From NCBI GenBank assembly GCA_966211795.1, contig CBIHNW010000002.1, forward strand, positions 124,001 through 188,000: DNA of 64,000 bases, written 5' to 3'. Every line of letters starts with the position of its first letter. Position 1 is the first letter of the stretch. Below the pieces are notes generated by a model. It was not told where the DNA came from. It searched no databases and worked only from the letters and a program-made list of their open reading frames with translations. A program made the position numbers and the translations under genes. Shown here piece after piece: positions 25,700 to 34,680 of this stretch. Origin of the DNA: 21-14-0-10-47-8 sp966211795 (GTDB taxonomy: Bacteria > Bdellovibrionota > Bdellovibrionia > Bdellovibrionales > Bdellovibrionaceae).

Positions 25700-26823
25700 T
25701 GGAATTGGCACTTCAAGTTGAAGAGCGAACGCTGTTCAAGCGGATCGACTGGAACTTCGTCCTCGTGATTTTGGCCTTGAATCTGGTGGGCTTGATCAAT
25801 CTTTACAGCGCCACTCATGGTCCCCACTCAAATGATGTCGAGCCTTTGTTCGTGAATCAGCTGGTGTGGTTGGCGGCTGGTTGGAGCTGCTTTTTTATCA
25901 GCACGCTTTTGGACTATTCGTACATCAACCGAATCGCCTACATCGTCTACTTCCTCAATCTTGCCGCCATCCTTTACGTGACCTTCTTCGGAAAAGTCGC
26001 TCTCGGAGCCCAGCGCTGGATTGACCTTGGCTTTTTCCACTATCAGCCGTCAGAAACCATGAAGATGTGTCTGATCATGGTGATGGCAAAAACCCTGTCC
26101 ATTCGCAACACCGAAGGACGCGGCATGGGCCTGAAGCAACTGGTTTGGCCCCTGCTGATCTTGGGAATCCCGTTCATCTTGGTCGTCGAGCAACCGGACT
26201 TGGGAACCGCCCTGATGCTGACCGCGATCGGCAGCTCCATGATTCTGTTCTGCAAAGTTCGAAAAGCCATTCTGGGAACCATCGTCGTCGCCATGATGGT
26301 GGCTCTGCCAATTGCTTGGAAGTACGGTCTGCGCGATTACCAACGCGCCCGAATCGTGAACTTTATTTCACCCACCAATGACCCCCGCGGATCTGGTTAC
26401 AACAGCATCCAATCCAAGATCGCCGTGGGCAGCGGGAAACTTTTGGGAAAAGGCTTTCGCAAGGGAACCCAATCTCAGCTTGAATTCCTGCCCGAGCGCC
26501 ACACGGACTTTATCTATTCCGTTCTCAGTGAAGAGCATGGCTTTGTCGGCAGCGTGACCACGATCGCATTGTTCTGCGTCCTGTTCTTGATCGCGATCCG
26601 CATCGCCTCGACCGCACGGGATAAATTCGGAGCTTTGCTCACGGTCGGCGTGGTGTCCTACGTCTTCTGGCACATGTTCGTGAATATGGGCATGGTCATC
26701 GGACTTCTGCCGATCGTCGGAGTTCCACTGCCCCTGCTCAGTTACGGCGGATCCAGCATGCTGACGACCATGACCGGCCTGGGCATCATTTCCAGCGTCG
26801 CCTATCGTCGCTATATTTTCTAA
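25699..26823 (+). CDS. mrdB: RodA, SEDS peptidoglycan glycosyltransferase
   Basis: 374 aa with about ten membrane helices. SEDS signatures are present: GAQRWIDLGFFHYQPSETMK (W-x-x-x-G-x-x-x-x-Q-P-S-E), VVEQPDLGTALML, FLPERHTDFIYSVLSEEHGF (with the catalytic-site D) and PLPLLSYGGSSMLT. It polymerises lipid II together with PBP2. It is the last gene of the operon; no strong terminator follows. Confidence 0.96.
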   Translation: MELALQVEERTLFKRIDWNFVLVILALNLVGLINLYSATHGPHSNDVEPLFVNQLVWLAAGWSCFFISTLLDYSYINRIAYIVYFLNLAAILYVTFFGKVALGAQRWIDLGFFHYQPSETMKMCLIMVMAKTLSIRNTEGRGMGLKQLVWPLLILGIPFILVVEQPDLGTALMLTAIGSSMILFCKVRKAILGTIVVAMMVALPIAWKYGLRDYQRARIVNFISPTNDPRGSGYNSIQSKIAVGSGKLLGKGFRKGTQSQLEFLPERHTDFIYSVLSEEHGFVGSVTTIALFCVLFLIAIRIASTARDKFGALLTVGVVSYVFWHMFVNMGMVIGLLPIVGVPLPLLSYGGSSMLTTMTGLGIISSVAYRRYIF

Positions 26824-26990
26824 AGCCGGCACGGGCCGCAAATTATTTCTGAGAAGAGATCCATATTGAAACTCAAGATTTCGTCTCAATCTAAAAATAA
26901 ATTTGCCGCTCGACCCTTCTTGTTTTCCAAAAATTATTTTTCAACCAGCCTCTTTAGCTTCCCAGAATTTCATCCGTAAATTCTGGGACT

Positions 26991-27614
26991 ATGAGCTGCC
27001 CCCGCTGCAAAAAAAATGTCGACTCTCTCGCCAATATCCCTGCCGATCTTCATTTGAGACTGCTGGATATTTCTTTGAACGAGGCCGCGCATCCGTCGGT
27101 TTGTGAAGAATGCCTTACCGAACTGCAAAGAGCCGTCAGCAATCCCGAGATCTTGAAAATGAAGGCAAACAGCGAAGCGGCCCGCAAACAAGCTTTGTGG
27201 TCGTCACGCAGCGATGCTTTGAAAAATGCCAGAGAAGCCTTGTCTCAAAATCAGCTCTCGAACGCGTCGAGCGGATTCGTGAATTATATTGAGATCCTGC
27301 AAACCGTATTTGAGCACAGTTCGGGGCCCCTCACGCCAGACGTTTTCCGCGCCATGAACAAGATCGAAGAAATGAAGACTTTAACCCTGGTTTATTGGGA
27401 GCTGGTGCAAATCCATGACGGCAAAAACGAACGCCTGATGGATCAATACAGCGGACAACTGGCTCTGTTCGGAAAATGCAGTCCCATCAAAATGGCTCTG
27501 CTGCAAAAGCTGCAAGCCTATGCTCCGAAAGCCAATTTCAAAAAATACATCCGCCGCACCGAACGCGAACTGCGCGGAGAAAAAGGTTTCTTCTCAATTT
27601 TCAAAGCCTCTTAA
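26991..27614 (+). CDS. Hypothetical protein with N-terminal zinc-ribbon-like Cys pairs
   Basis: 207 aa. It begins MSCPRCKKNVDSL and has a second pair CEECLTEL at about residue 38, so CxxC-x32-CxxC could bind one zinc ion. The remainder is helical and charged without a recognised fold. It is cytosolic. No assignable function; it lies alone between the rod operon and the convergent trxA gene. Confidence 0.65.
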   Translation: MSCPRCKKNVDSLANIPADLHLRLLDISLNEAAHPSVCEECLTELQRAVSNPEILKMKANSEAARKQALWSSRSDALKNAREALSQNQLSNASSGFVNYIEILQTVFEHSSGPLTPDVFRAMNKIEEMKTLTLVYWELVQIHDGKNERLMDQYSGQLALFGKCSPIKMALLQKLQAYAPKANFKKYIRRTERELRGEKGFFSIFKAS

Positions 27615-27688
27615 GAACTCCATGATGGCGCTTGCAATTCACCGGAAATATCAGCTGGGACAGCAGCTCGGCAGGCCCAGCCCTTTAC

Positions 27689-27723
27689 AAAAAAAAGCTC
27701 GTTCCTGTTACCAAGAACGAGCT
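27689..27723 (-). terminator. Rho-independent terminator of trxA
   Basis: A 9-bp perfect stem (27696-27704 with 27715-27723) is followed on the minus strand by eight T (A-run 27689-27696). Confidence 0.88.
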
Positions 27724-27752
27724 CGTTTTGATCTTCAATTTTAAAGTCGAAA

Positions 27753-28079
27753 TTAGATGTGACGATTGATAAAATCGACAATGCTTTCTTTCGGGTGATT
27801 GCCCATGATTTGATCCACTGGCTTACCACCTTTGAACAAGATCATAGTTGGAATGCTGCGGATTCCGTACTGCGCCGGCGTGTTCTGGTTGTTATCCACG
27901 TCCACTTTCATCACCTTGATTTTGGCGCCCATCTCAGAAGCAATTTCTTCAAGCTTTGGAGCGATCGCACGACAAGGACCACACCACTCGGCCCAAAAAT
28001 CGACCAAGACAGGAGTCTCTGATTTCAGGACTTCGGATTCAAAATTATTATCTGTCACGGGTGTTGTGGATTGACCCAT
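27753..28079 (-). CDS. trxA: Thioredoxin
   Basis: 108 aa from ATG 28079, with GAGGAG upstream; a longer start at 28118 adds a non-conserved leader. Active site WCGPC near residue 31 (VDFWAEWCGPCRAIAP), the cis-proline motif SIPTMILFKGG near 74, and the usual full length. It is a general cytosolic disulfide reductase, reduced by thioredoxin reductase (not in this window). Confidence 0.95.
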   Translation of the reverse strand: MGQSTTPVTDNNFESEVLKSETPVLVDFWAEWCGPCRAIAPKLEEIASEMGAKIKVMKVDVDNNQNTPAQYGIRSIPTMILFKGGKPVDQIMGNHPKESIVDFINRHI

Positions 28080-28196
28080 TTTTAGCTCCTCTGAAAAAGA
28101 TGATGAATTCACCTTCATATTTTACCTAAATTTGTGCGGGAAAGCATCTTTGTCAAGGACCGCGGATCATGATGCCGTGAATGGCATTTAAAATGG

Positions 28197-28934
28197 CTAT
28201 GGCTTCTTTTTAAACAGGGCCTCGGCGAATTTCTTTCGAAGCTCATCCTGATCTTCTAATGCATCGAAATTCCAGTTCTTTTTAAGATCTTTTTGTTTCT
28301 CTTTGAGATCTTGCCGCTGATGAGTGGAGTGCGCTAAATCGATTTCAACGCCTTCGGTGAACTTCTTGTATTTCGCCATCCTCTGGGGATCATCAATGGA
28401 AATGCGGGAACCTGCAGCAGTGCTGGAATTCGAGGCAGCGGCAGACGGCACGGACCCAGCGGGAGCAGTCGTTGGCATAGGCGCCACAGAACCAGTCACC
28501 ATGACCAGGCGCTTATTCAGTTCGGGATCTGAGAGACGAGCCTTCTGAAACTTTTCAAGATAGCCCGCAGCCGGCTGATTTCCCAATCGGCAAAGAACCT
28601 GAATCAGCTTTTCGGGATGAACCGGCGTTTCGATAATGCCGTCCATTTTCATCCGCAAAACATCTTGCGGAGTTGGACGAACGTCCTTCGGCACGATGAT
28701 CACCACTTTGCCATGGTAACGATGATTGTCCTTCATTTTCTGACCAATGGAAAAACTGGAAACACGCGCGTTTTTGCCATTTGCGACAATGATGTCTGGA
28801 TTAAAAGAAAGCAGCTGATCATGCAACAGCACTTCATTGCTGATGCCGACAACATCAAATCCCACTTTTTTGAGATAGGTCTCCGTCAGCGTGAGCTCAT
28901 TGAAGTCCTCGTAGACCAGAAGAATCTTGACCAT
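28197..28934 (-). CDS. Pseudo-receiver (degenerate response-regulator) protein
   Basis: 245 aa. Residues 1-120 have the fold pattern of a receiver domain (KILLVYEDFNELTLTETYL, FNPDIIVANG, GKVVIIVPK, GIIETPVHPEKLIQVL). The phospho-acceptor Asp position is Asn (PDIIVAN) and the conserved Lys of the KP motif is Thr (ETPV), so it should not be phosphorylated in the standard way. Residues about 150-180 are a low-complexity Ala/Ser/Pro/Thr linker, followed by a charged helical tail (KEKQKDLKKNWNFDALEDQDELRKKFAEALFKKKP). It probably acts by protein binding. It is divergent from the lptF/G gene. Confidence 0.8.
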   Translation of the reverse strand: MVKILLVYEDFNELTLTETYLKKVGFDVVGISNEVLLHDQLLSFNPDIIVANGKNARVSSFSIGQKMKDNHRYHGKVVIIVPKDVRPTPQDVLRMKMDGIIETPVHPEKLIQVLCRLGNQPAAGYLEKFQKARLSDPELNKRLVMVTGSVAPMPTTAPAGSVPSAAASNSSTAAGSRISIDDPQRMAKYKKFTEGVEIDLAHSTHQRQDLKEKQKDLKKNWNFDALEDQDELRKKFAEALFKKKP

Positions 28935-29027
28935 AGGGAATTAGTTTCTCATAGATTCTAAAAGCAACGCAACAGACCTCGGTTTAGAACCTTGTTTGAT
29001 GCTTTGAGCTGCCTTAAAGTGATATGG

Positions 29028-30128
29028 ATGCAAATCTTAATTCCGCGTAAAGCCGTCCAGTACATCTTCTTCGAAATGCTCCCCGCGCTGGTGCTTGGCG
29101 TTCTGGTTTTTATTTTTATTCTCTTGATGGCACAGGCCCTTCGCTACACCGAATTCGTGCTCATTCACGGGGTGGGTCTGAACGTGGTCGGCCAGATCAT
29201 GATGTACCTGTCGATCTCATTTCTTCCGGCCCTTTTACCAATGAGTCTCCTTTTCGCGGTGCTCATGACCTATGGCCGCTTGAGCAATGATTCCGAGATC
29301 GTCGCCCTGAAAGCCAGCGGTCTGAGCATGTGGACCATTGGTCTACCCGCGGTTCTGCTGGCGGGGGTGGTCACCCTCGTCTCGGCACAAACTTCCTTTC
29401 ACCTGGCTCCCTGGGGCAACCGTCAATTCGAAGTCCTTGTCACCAAGGTCGGACAAACCAAAGCCAGCGTCACCATCCGCGAAGGAACTTTCTCGGAAGG
29501 ATTTTTTGATAAGGTCGTTTACGCCAACGAAGTCGATCCCGAAACCAGCGAACTTCGCCACGTGTTTATTTACGACGAAACCCAAGGCGATGTCCCGCTG
29601 ACGATCATCGCTAAAAAAGGTCAGATTATCCAGGATCCGCAAATGCCAAACGCCGTCCTCATTCGTTTATTCGATGGCGACATTCACCGCAAAGGCGAAA
29701 CGCATACCAAAATTAAATTCGATACTTACGACATCAAGATGGTGGATCCCATTAAGATTGAAACGCGCGAAAAATCCGGCCCCAGCATGACCATTCAAGA
29801 AATTTCCGAGCAGCTCGCAAAACCGAATCTTTCACCGGATCAGCAAAACACGCTGAAGGCTGAATTTCACAAACGTTGGGCCATTTCAATTGTCTGCATC
29901 ATCTTCGCCTTACTGGGTGTCGGCCTTGGTACAAATACCAATCGTCGCAGCCAGAAGGCCGGCGGCATGGTGCTTTGCCTTGGCGTTGTGGTCTTGTATT
30001 GGGTCTTGTACGTCACCTGTGAAGGCTTAGCTCGTAGCGGGCAAGTTCCACCCGCCATTGCGATTTGGACGCCAAACTGCCTGTTTGCGGGTCTTGCTTT
30101 TTGGTCTTTAAAGAGAAATTGGAATTAA
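29028..30128 (+). CDS. LPS-export permease LptF/LptG (YjgP/YjgQ family)
   Basis: 366 aa from ATG 29028; an in-frame TTG at 28992 is less likely. Family layout: two or three N-terminal helices (ALVLGVLVFIFILLMAQALRY, PALLPMSLLFAVLMTYGRLSNDSE), a periplasmic beta-jellyroll (about residues 130-255) and three C-terminal helices (ISIVCIIFALLGVGLGT...). YGRLSNDSEIVALKASG is the conserved coupling region. It pulls LPS out of the inner membrane with LptB. Only one copy is here, so whether it is LptF or LptG cannot be told; I lean to LptF. Confidence 0.88.
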   Translation: MQILIPRKAVQYIFFEMLPALVLGVLVFIFILLMAQALRYTEFVLIHGVGLNVVGQIMMYLSISFLPALLPMSLLFAVLMTYGRLSNDSEIVALKASGLSMWTIGLPAVLLAGVVTLVSAQTSFHLAPWGNRQFEVLVTKVGQTKASVTIREGTFSEGFFDKVVYANEVDPETSELRHVFIYDETQGDVPLTIIAKKGQIIQDPQMPNAVLIRLFDGDIHRKGETHTKIKFDTYDIKMVDPIKIETREKSGPSMTIQEISEQLAKPNLSPDQQNTLKAEFHKRWAISIVCIIFALLGVGLGTNTNRRSQKAGGMVLCLGVVVLYWVLYVTCEGLARSGQVPPAIAIWTPNCLFAGLAFWSLKRNWN

Positions 30129-30337
30129 TTCGAAGTTTGATTTATTTCGGCTCAAGAACAGAGCCCAGAGAAAAACAGAGCGATGCAGTAGCATCCTTAC
30201 CACCACGGTCATCCCTGACCACATCGCCCCTCCCTTAAAACAAGTGTCAGAGAAAAAGATCCAAATGACAAAAACTTTTTTCAGTATTTTTCATTTTTGT
30301 TAGGAAATGCTTTAACCGAAAAAGGCAGGCCCTACCC

Positions 30338-31279
30338 CTAGTGGAAGCGAAGCTCATCCTGGACTAGATTCTCTGTTGATTCATCCGCTGGTTCTGTCAC
30401 GTCATGAATTTCACTTCCAAAAAGCATGAGCAAATCACTGGCATTCTGAACCGGAGCAGCCCCTTGAATCAAAAGGTCCAAGCTTCCTTGCATCATGGGA
30501 TCCAGAGGATGCCCCGGCAGCACCCAGACGGGCTTGTGCTGCTCGATCGCTTCTTGGGCGGTGATCAACGTGCCGCTTTTCAGACGGGCCTCGACAATCA
30601 AGGTGGCCTTTCCCAGACCCGATATCAGCCGGTTCCTCTGCAGAAAAAAATGCTTCTGCATCGCGCGGTCATCTTCGTACTCGCTCAAGAAGGCCCCACC
30701 CCGCGCCAATATTTCGCTCTGTAAATCCACGAGTGATCGAGGATACATCTGATTCAATCCTGCAGGGACCAACACCACCGTCGGCCGATTCATGGTCAAC
30801 GACAGGATGTGGGTCTTCTGATCCACCCCGCGGGCGCCTCCGCTGACGGTGAAACAGTTTCGTTGGCGCAGGAACTCGGCCAGGTGGCGATCCATCCAAA
30901 GCTGCGACAATCGAGAAGGTTCACGATTGCCAACGACCGCCAGCCCCGACAGGCGCTTCCAAACCGGCGAGCCCATCAGCCGCAGCAGATACGGCACCTC
31001 TTCCAGGGTCAGGTAAGCTTCCGGGAAAAGTTCGTGTCCCGGATACAAAAGCAGATGCCCCCGTTCCGCAGACTGGCACAGCTCCTTCCAGAAAAGTTGC
31101 AGCTGAGCTTCGGTGTATTTTTGGCGCAAGATTGCCATTTCCGGGCAAAGCTGATTGAACTCTTTTGAAAACAGGCGCACGCCCGAGTTTAAGATTTCCA
31201 GCGCTTGCAGAAATGTGGTCAGACAAGTTCGTGATTGTTTCGAGTACAAGTACCCGAGAAGCCAGATGGATGATTCCAT
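30338..31279 (-). CDS. dprA: DNA-protecting protein DprA
   Basis: 313 aa. The Rossmann-like core is complete: LAVVGNREPS, FTVSGGARGVDQKTHILSL, TVVLVPAGLNQMYP, HFFLQRNRLISGLGKATLIVEA and SGTLITAQEA. DprA loads RecA onto incoming single-stranded DNA during transformation. The N-terminal region is divergent and the C-terminal winged helix seems replaced by a short acidic tail (EIHDVTEPADESTENL). With the split comEC gene at 33.7-35.4 kb it suggests a DNA-uptake ability. Confidence 0.92.
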   Translation of the reverse strand: MESSIWLLGYLYSKQSRTCLTTFLQALEILNSGVRLFSKEFNQLCPEMAILRQKYTEAQLQLFWKELCQSAERGHLLLYPGHELFPEAYLTLEEVPYLLRLMGSPVWKRLSGLAVVGNREPSRLSQLWMDRHLAEFLRQRNCFTVSGGARGVDQKTHILSLTMNRPTVVLVPAGLNQMYPRSLVDLQSEILARGGAFLSEYEDDRAMQKHFFLQRNRLISGLGKATLIVEARLKSGTLITAQEAIEQHKPVWVLPGHPLDPMMQGSLDLLIQGAAPVQNASDLLMLFGSEIHDVTEPADESTENLVQDELRFH

Positions 31280-31384
31280 GAATATGATCCTCGCAAAGGT
31301 TTTTCATTCGATTCGAAAACCTTGTGCAAGCGAAAGACCATCCAGATGCAAGCAAAGGATGACATTGATGTCCGAAGCCCGGAC

Positions 31385-32731
31385 TTATTTTTTCTCGGTG
31401 CGCATGTGAGGATCCGTGACGTCGCCCACATGAATCTCTTCGTCTTCATGAATCACGACGCCGGTCAAAAACGGCCCCGCAGCTTTGACGATTTTGATGG
31501 TGGCGATTTTCACCGGATTTTCAAAAGACCGCGTTTTTTCCTGACGAATCACCTGTTGCTTGTAGACCGGATAGCTTTGCCCTTCACTCATCCCCGTCCC
31601 GGAAAGATAGATCAAGGAATTCGGTTCCAGCAACTTACGCTCCGTACTGTGGGCGCCGCCAATCACGCGCGCTTGACCGATCGCGACCGAGCCGGGTCGA
31701 GCATTGAATTTTGGCAAAGGGTCCGCCGTCACCATGGACCCAATCCGGATGGGATTGATGATCTTTTTCACGACGGCGCGATAGATGGATTCATCTGTGT
31801 TGACCACGTTCACCACTTCAATTTCGCCTTGCACCTGAATGACGCGAGCGATTTGCTGAGTGACCGGATCTTTGATTTCATCCTGATCTTCCAAGACCAA
31901 TAATTTTTTCTGAGTCGTACCGGGCTCAAGTTTCACGAAGATGTATTGAAACTCGGCCACCGTCTCTTGCCCCATTTCCGCTTCAACAACGCTACCAACG
32001 CTGGCCGGCTTTTGATCGGCCAAATAAGAACTCAAAACCTCATCGGCCGGCGCAAAATTTCGCGGAATTTTCGTCACCTCAAACTGCAGGTCTGCCGTCC
32101 GCTGTCCGTAAGCCCAAGGGGGAATGCTTCCTGGAAAATTTCCAACCGGCTTGGCCGGAGGCTCCGGAGGAATATTGGCAAGCTTTAACAGCTCCTGATC
32201 TTTAGGATCCAAAGCTGGAGCCACTTTTTTATTATTCTTCGGCGCGCCTTCTTCGGCGTCACCAGCTTGCTTCGATTCTTTTGCCGCCGCACCGGCTGCC
32301 GCCATGATGGGGGAATCCACCTCTTCTTCTTTTTCACCGGCATTGCCAACGGCTAACGATGGCGGCGTGGACATTGTTCCCGGAGCAAATTTTAAAACTT
32401 GGCCCGGAAAAATCTCGTGCGGGTTCTCGATTTTTTCTGCATTCAGTGACCAGATTTTTGGCCAGAATTCGGGATCACCAAAGAGCACTTCACTCATTTC
32501 CCAAAGTGTATCAGCCTGCTGAATCTGGTAGGTCATTGACTTGCCACCAGTTGCACCCCGCCAAGCTTCGGGGCTTGTCGGCTTGAGATTGTAGCGTTGG
32601 TAATTATTGAAAAGACGCTTTTCTTTACCGAGATCCGGCTCATCCCCGGCCGTCAGCGCAGGACGAGAGACCACCAGCAAACTTAATAATAAAAGCTTTC
32701 GAACAGTTCGAGTGGATAACAAACGGCACAT
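31385..32731 (-). CDS. Secreted LysM-domain protein
   Basis: 448 aa. Signal peptide about residues 1-27. A LysM domain lies at about 66-115 (YQIQQADTLWEMSEVLFGDPEFWPKIWSLNAEKIENPHEIFPGQVLKF), which binds peptidoglycan glycan chains. It is followed by an Ala/Glu/Lys-rich linker (125-175) and a beta-rich C-terminal region of unknown fold. It is probably a periplasmic cell-wall-binding protein. It lies 20 bases after a TPR lipoprotein gene on the same strand, so the two are likely co-transcribed. Confidence 0.85.
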   Translation of the reverse strand: MCRLLSTRTVRKLLLLSLLVVSRPALTAGDEPDLGKEKRLFNNYQRYNLKPTSPEAWRGATGGKSMTYQIQQADTLWEMSEVLFGDPEFWPKIWSLNAEKIENPHEIFPGQVLKFAPGTMSTPPSLAVGNAGEKEEEVDSPIMAAAGAAAKESKQAGDAEEGAPKNNKKVAPALDPKDQELLKLANIPPEPPAKPVGNFPGSIPPWAYGQRTADLQFEVTKIPRNFAPADEVLSSYLADQKPASVGSVVEAEMGQETVAEFQYIFVKLEPGTTQKKLLVLEDQDEIKDPVTQQIARVIQVQGEIEVVNVVNTDESIYRAVVKKIINPIRIGSMVTADPLPKFNARPGSVAIGQARVIGGAHSTERKLLEPNSLIYLSGTGMSEGQSYPVYKQQVIRQEKTRSFENPVKIATIKIVKAAGPFLTGVVIHEDEEIHVGDVTDPHMRTEKK

Positions 32732-32751
32732 CCTTGTGTCTCGTTAGCGAT

Positions 32752-33423
32752 TTATCGAGTCAGTAATTTCAATTCAGTTTCCGCGCGCAAAGCTTCGGGA
32801 CTGCCCGGATAAGCTTGACGAACTTTCGCAAAAGATCGGCGTGATTCATCCGTGAGATTCATTTTTTTCAAAGTGACCGCTTTGGCAAATAAGGAAGCGG
32901 AAGCCTTGTTGCTCATTGGATAGCGTTTCAGGACCTGATTGAAGTAGCGCAGTGCTGGTCCATAATTTTTATTCGAAAGAGACATCAATCCCGCAAGGTA
33001 CAAAGCATCGTCCGCCAGTGGGCTCTTGGGATGTTGTTCTTGAAACGCCTGCAAGCGAGAGAAAAATGCGATTTCGTTGTTTCGGTCGTAGCTTCCGACC
33101 AACTCGCCGTACAATTCACGATCACTCTTCAAAGTTTTTTCTGAGCCCGAAATCATTTCGATTCGTTTGGTCTGCGGCCGAGCAGACATTTTGACGGAAG
33201 ATGTCGAAGACGAATCCAACTGCGCCTTTTTATTTAAGACCTGATTTCGGTCGCGAAGATCTTGCATCGCTTCCTCGCGCTCCTTCATCCGCTTTTCCAT
33301 GTCTAAAACTTTTGAAGTCTTAGTCACTGGAGTTTGTGCTTTAGAAGACGCAGTCCGGTGACTTGCACAGCCGACCAGCAAAGCCAGATTTAATGTTGCT
33401 ACAAAATAAAACACTTTTCTCAT
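32752..33423 (-). CDS. TPR lipoprotein, CpoB/YbgF-like
   Basis: 223 aa from ATG 33423 (MRKVFYFVATLNLALLVGC, lipobox LVGC near residue 19). A coiled-coil stretch (about 40-70, DMEKRMKEREEAMQDLRDRNQ) precedes TPR/tol-pal repeats (LQAFQEQHPKSPLADDALYLAG, ALRYFNQVLKRYPMSNKASASLF, SFAKVRQAYPGSPEALRAETEL). This coil-plus-TPR build resembles CpoB/YbgF of the Tol-Pal system, which couples outer-membrane constriction with cell-wall synthesis; tol and pal genes are not in this window. Paired with the LysM gene. Confidence 0.82.
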   Translation of the reverse strand: MRKVFYFVATLNLALLVGCASHRTASSKAQTPVTKTSKVLDMEKRMKEREEAMQDLRDRNQVLNKKAQLDSSSTSSVKMSARPQTKRIEMISGSEKTLKSDRELYGELVGSYDRNNEIAFFSRLQAFQEQHPKSPLADDALYLAGLMSLSNKNYGPALRYFNQVLKRYPMSNKASASLFAKAVTLKKMNLTDESRRSFAKVRQAYPGSPEALRAETELKLLTR

Positions 33424-33708
33424 GCACACAGTATGACACGCCATCGCTTCGATCGAAAACAAAAACTTGAAATCAGAGTTATCCACATTTTTTGGGGAAA
33501 GAAGTCAGAGCTAGACCTTAGACCATTGATTGAATAAGGGTTTCAGCCAAATGCTGGCGAAATCAGCATGCTTAACTACATGATTATTATAAATAATATT
33601 AAGATTTAAGGAAACATGAACGCTTTCTATGACAGAACTTAAAATCCGGATAACCGGACGCAACGGAATCACCAACAGACGCTAACAGCTATTAGAGTCA
33701 AAGCCCCA
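33424..33708. other. 285-base AT-rich gap
   Basis: This divergent region between the TPR lipoprotein and the comEC channel gene contains a very AT-rich stretch (33583-33610, including TGATTATTATAAATAATATTAAG) that may hold promoters in both directions, and a small hairpin TGCTGG CGAAAT CAGCA near 33550-33570. No convincing -35/-10 pair can be fixed. Confidence 0.35.
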
Positions 33709-34680
33709 GTGGTCTTGCCTTTGCAAAACCCGCTCTGGATGCGGCTTCTAGTCTGTTTGATGATAATTTGCGCAGCGATTCCAAACCTTCATTTGCTTGA
33801 AGCGATCGCAACAATTGCCACCCCTTTGCAAAGGTCTTGCACAAATCTCATGTCAGAATCTTTCAGACATCGAGATCTAGCGCGTGGCTTCATCTGCGGC
33901 ACGTCGATTGAAGATCCCAAAGATCGAAATACCTTTCAGCAAACAGGACTGATTCACCTGCTGGTCGTGTCCGGCGGACACTTGCAAATTTTAACTCTGT
34001 TGCTGCTCTGGCCCACCCCGCAGGTCTTTCGTCGAAATAAAATATTTCGCACAAGTCTGTGGGTGTTGCTTTTTTCATACTGCCTGATCACTGGTTTTCA
34101 AGCACCCGTGGTTCGCGCATTTATCGGAAAAGTCTTCGGATCACTGAGCAGGACGTGGAAATGGAATTGGGATCTGGGAAAAATTCAGATCGCCGCCGGA
34201 CTTCTGTGTTTGATTCTTTTTCCAGATTGGCAAAAAAATCTTTCGTTTTATTTATCGTGGCTAGCCTCGATGGGTTTTCTTCTCAGTCCATTGTGCTTTT
34301 CCTATCGCAACCGCAAGACCCGCTCGTCCTTCTTCCAAACGCTTCTCACTTGCGCCTTGATCCAAGCATTTGTCGCCGTGGTTTTTAGTTCGTTCTCTTG
34401 GCTCGGAGTTTTGATGAACGCCCTCATTGCTGCTCCTTTGGCAGTTCTGCTGTTGGCTCTCTCTGCACTGCCGGCGGTTCATCCGCTCTTTATCCCTTGG
34501 TGTGATCGCATTTGGGACTTTCTACTTTTTTCTTTGGATCAAACACTGCCGCTGTCCAATGCTCCCACAACGATAGACTTTTCCCACCTGCAGTGGGGCT
34601 TTCTTTGGAGCTTTTTGGTGATGCTGCAGGTTTCATTGCACCTCGTTTATCAGCAAAGGTACCGCCATTCGCATGTTTAA
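33709..34680 (+). CDS. ComEC/Rec2 channel domain (separate ORF)
   Basis: 323 aa from GTG 33709 (start uncertain; no ribosome site). It is a Competence-domain membrane protein with seven to eight helices. The signature TGLIHLLVVSGGHLQIL matches the ComEC pattern G-L-x-H-L-L-x-V-S-G-x-H. FQAPVVRAFIG and YLSWLASMGFLLSP are also typical. ComEC carries transforming DNA across the inner membrane. The usual N-terminal OB-like domain is absent and the C-terminal hydrolase domain is encoded separately by the next gene, which overlaps by eight bases. Confidence 0.85.
   Translation: MVLPLQNPLWMRLLVCLMIICAAIPNLHLLEAIATIATPLQRSCTNLMSESFRHRDLARGFICGTSIEDPKDRNTFQQTGLIHLLVVSGGHLQILTLLLLWPTPQVFRRNKIFRTSLWVLLFSYCLITGFQAPVVRAFIGKVFGSLSRTWKWNWDLGKIQIAAGLLCLILFPDWQKNLSFYLSWLASMGFLLSPLCFSYRNRKTRSSFFQTLLTCALIQAFVAVVFSSFSWLGVLMNALIAAPLAVLLLALSALPAVHPLFIPWCDRIWDFLLFSLDQTLPLSNAPTTIDFSHLQWGFLWSFLVMLQVSLHLVYQQRYRHSHV

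Noticed and set aside
30180..30230. Possible branched RNA (GCGATG...CATCGC with inner GGTCA TCCC TGACC) in the gap after the LptF/G gene
   Set aside because: Pairings are short and compete with each other; it matches no riboswitch or small RNA that I know.
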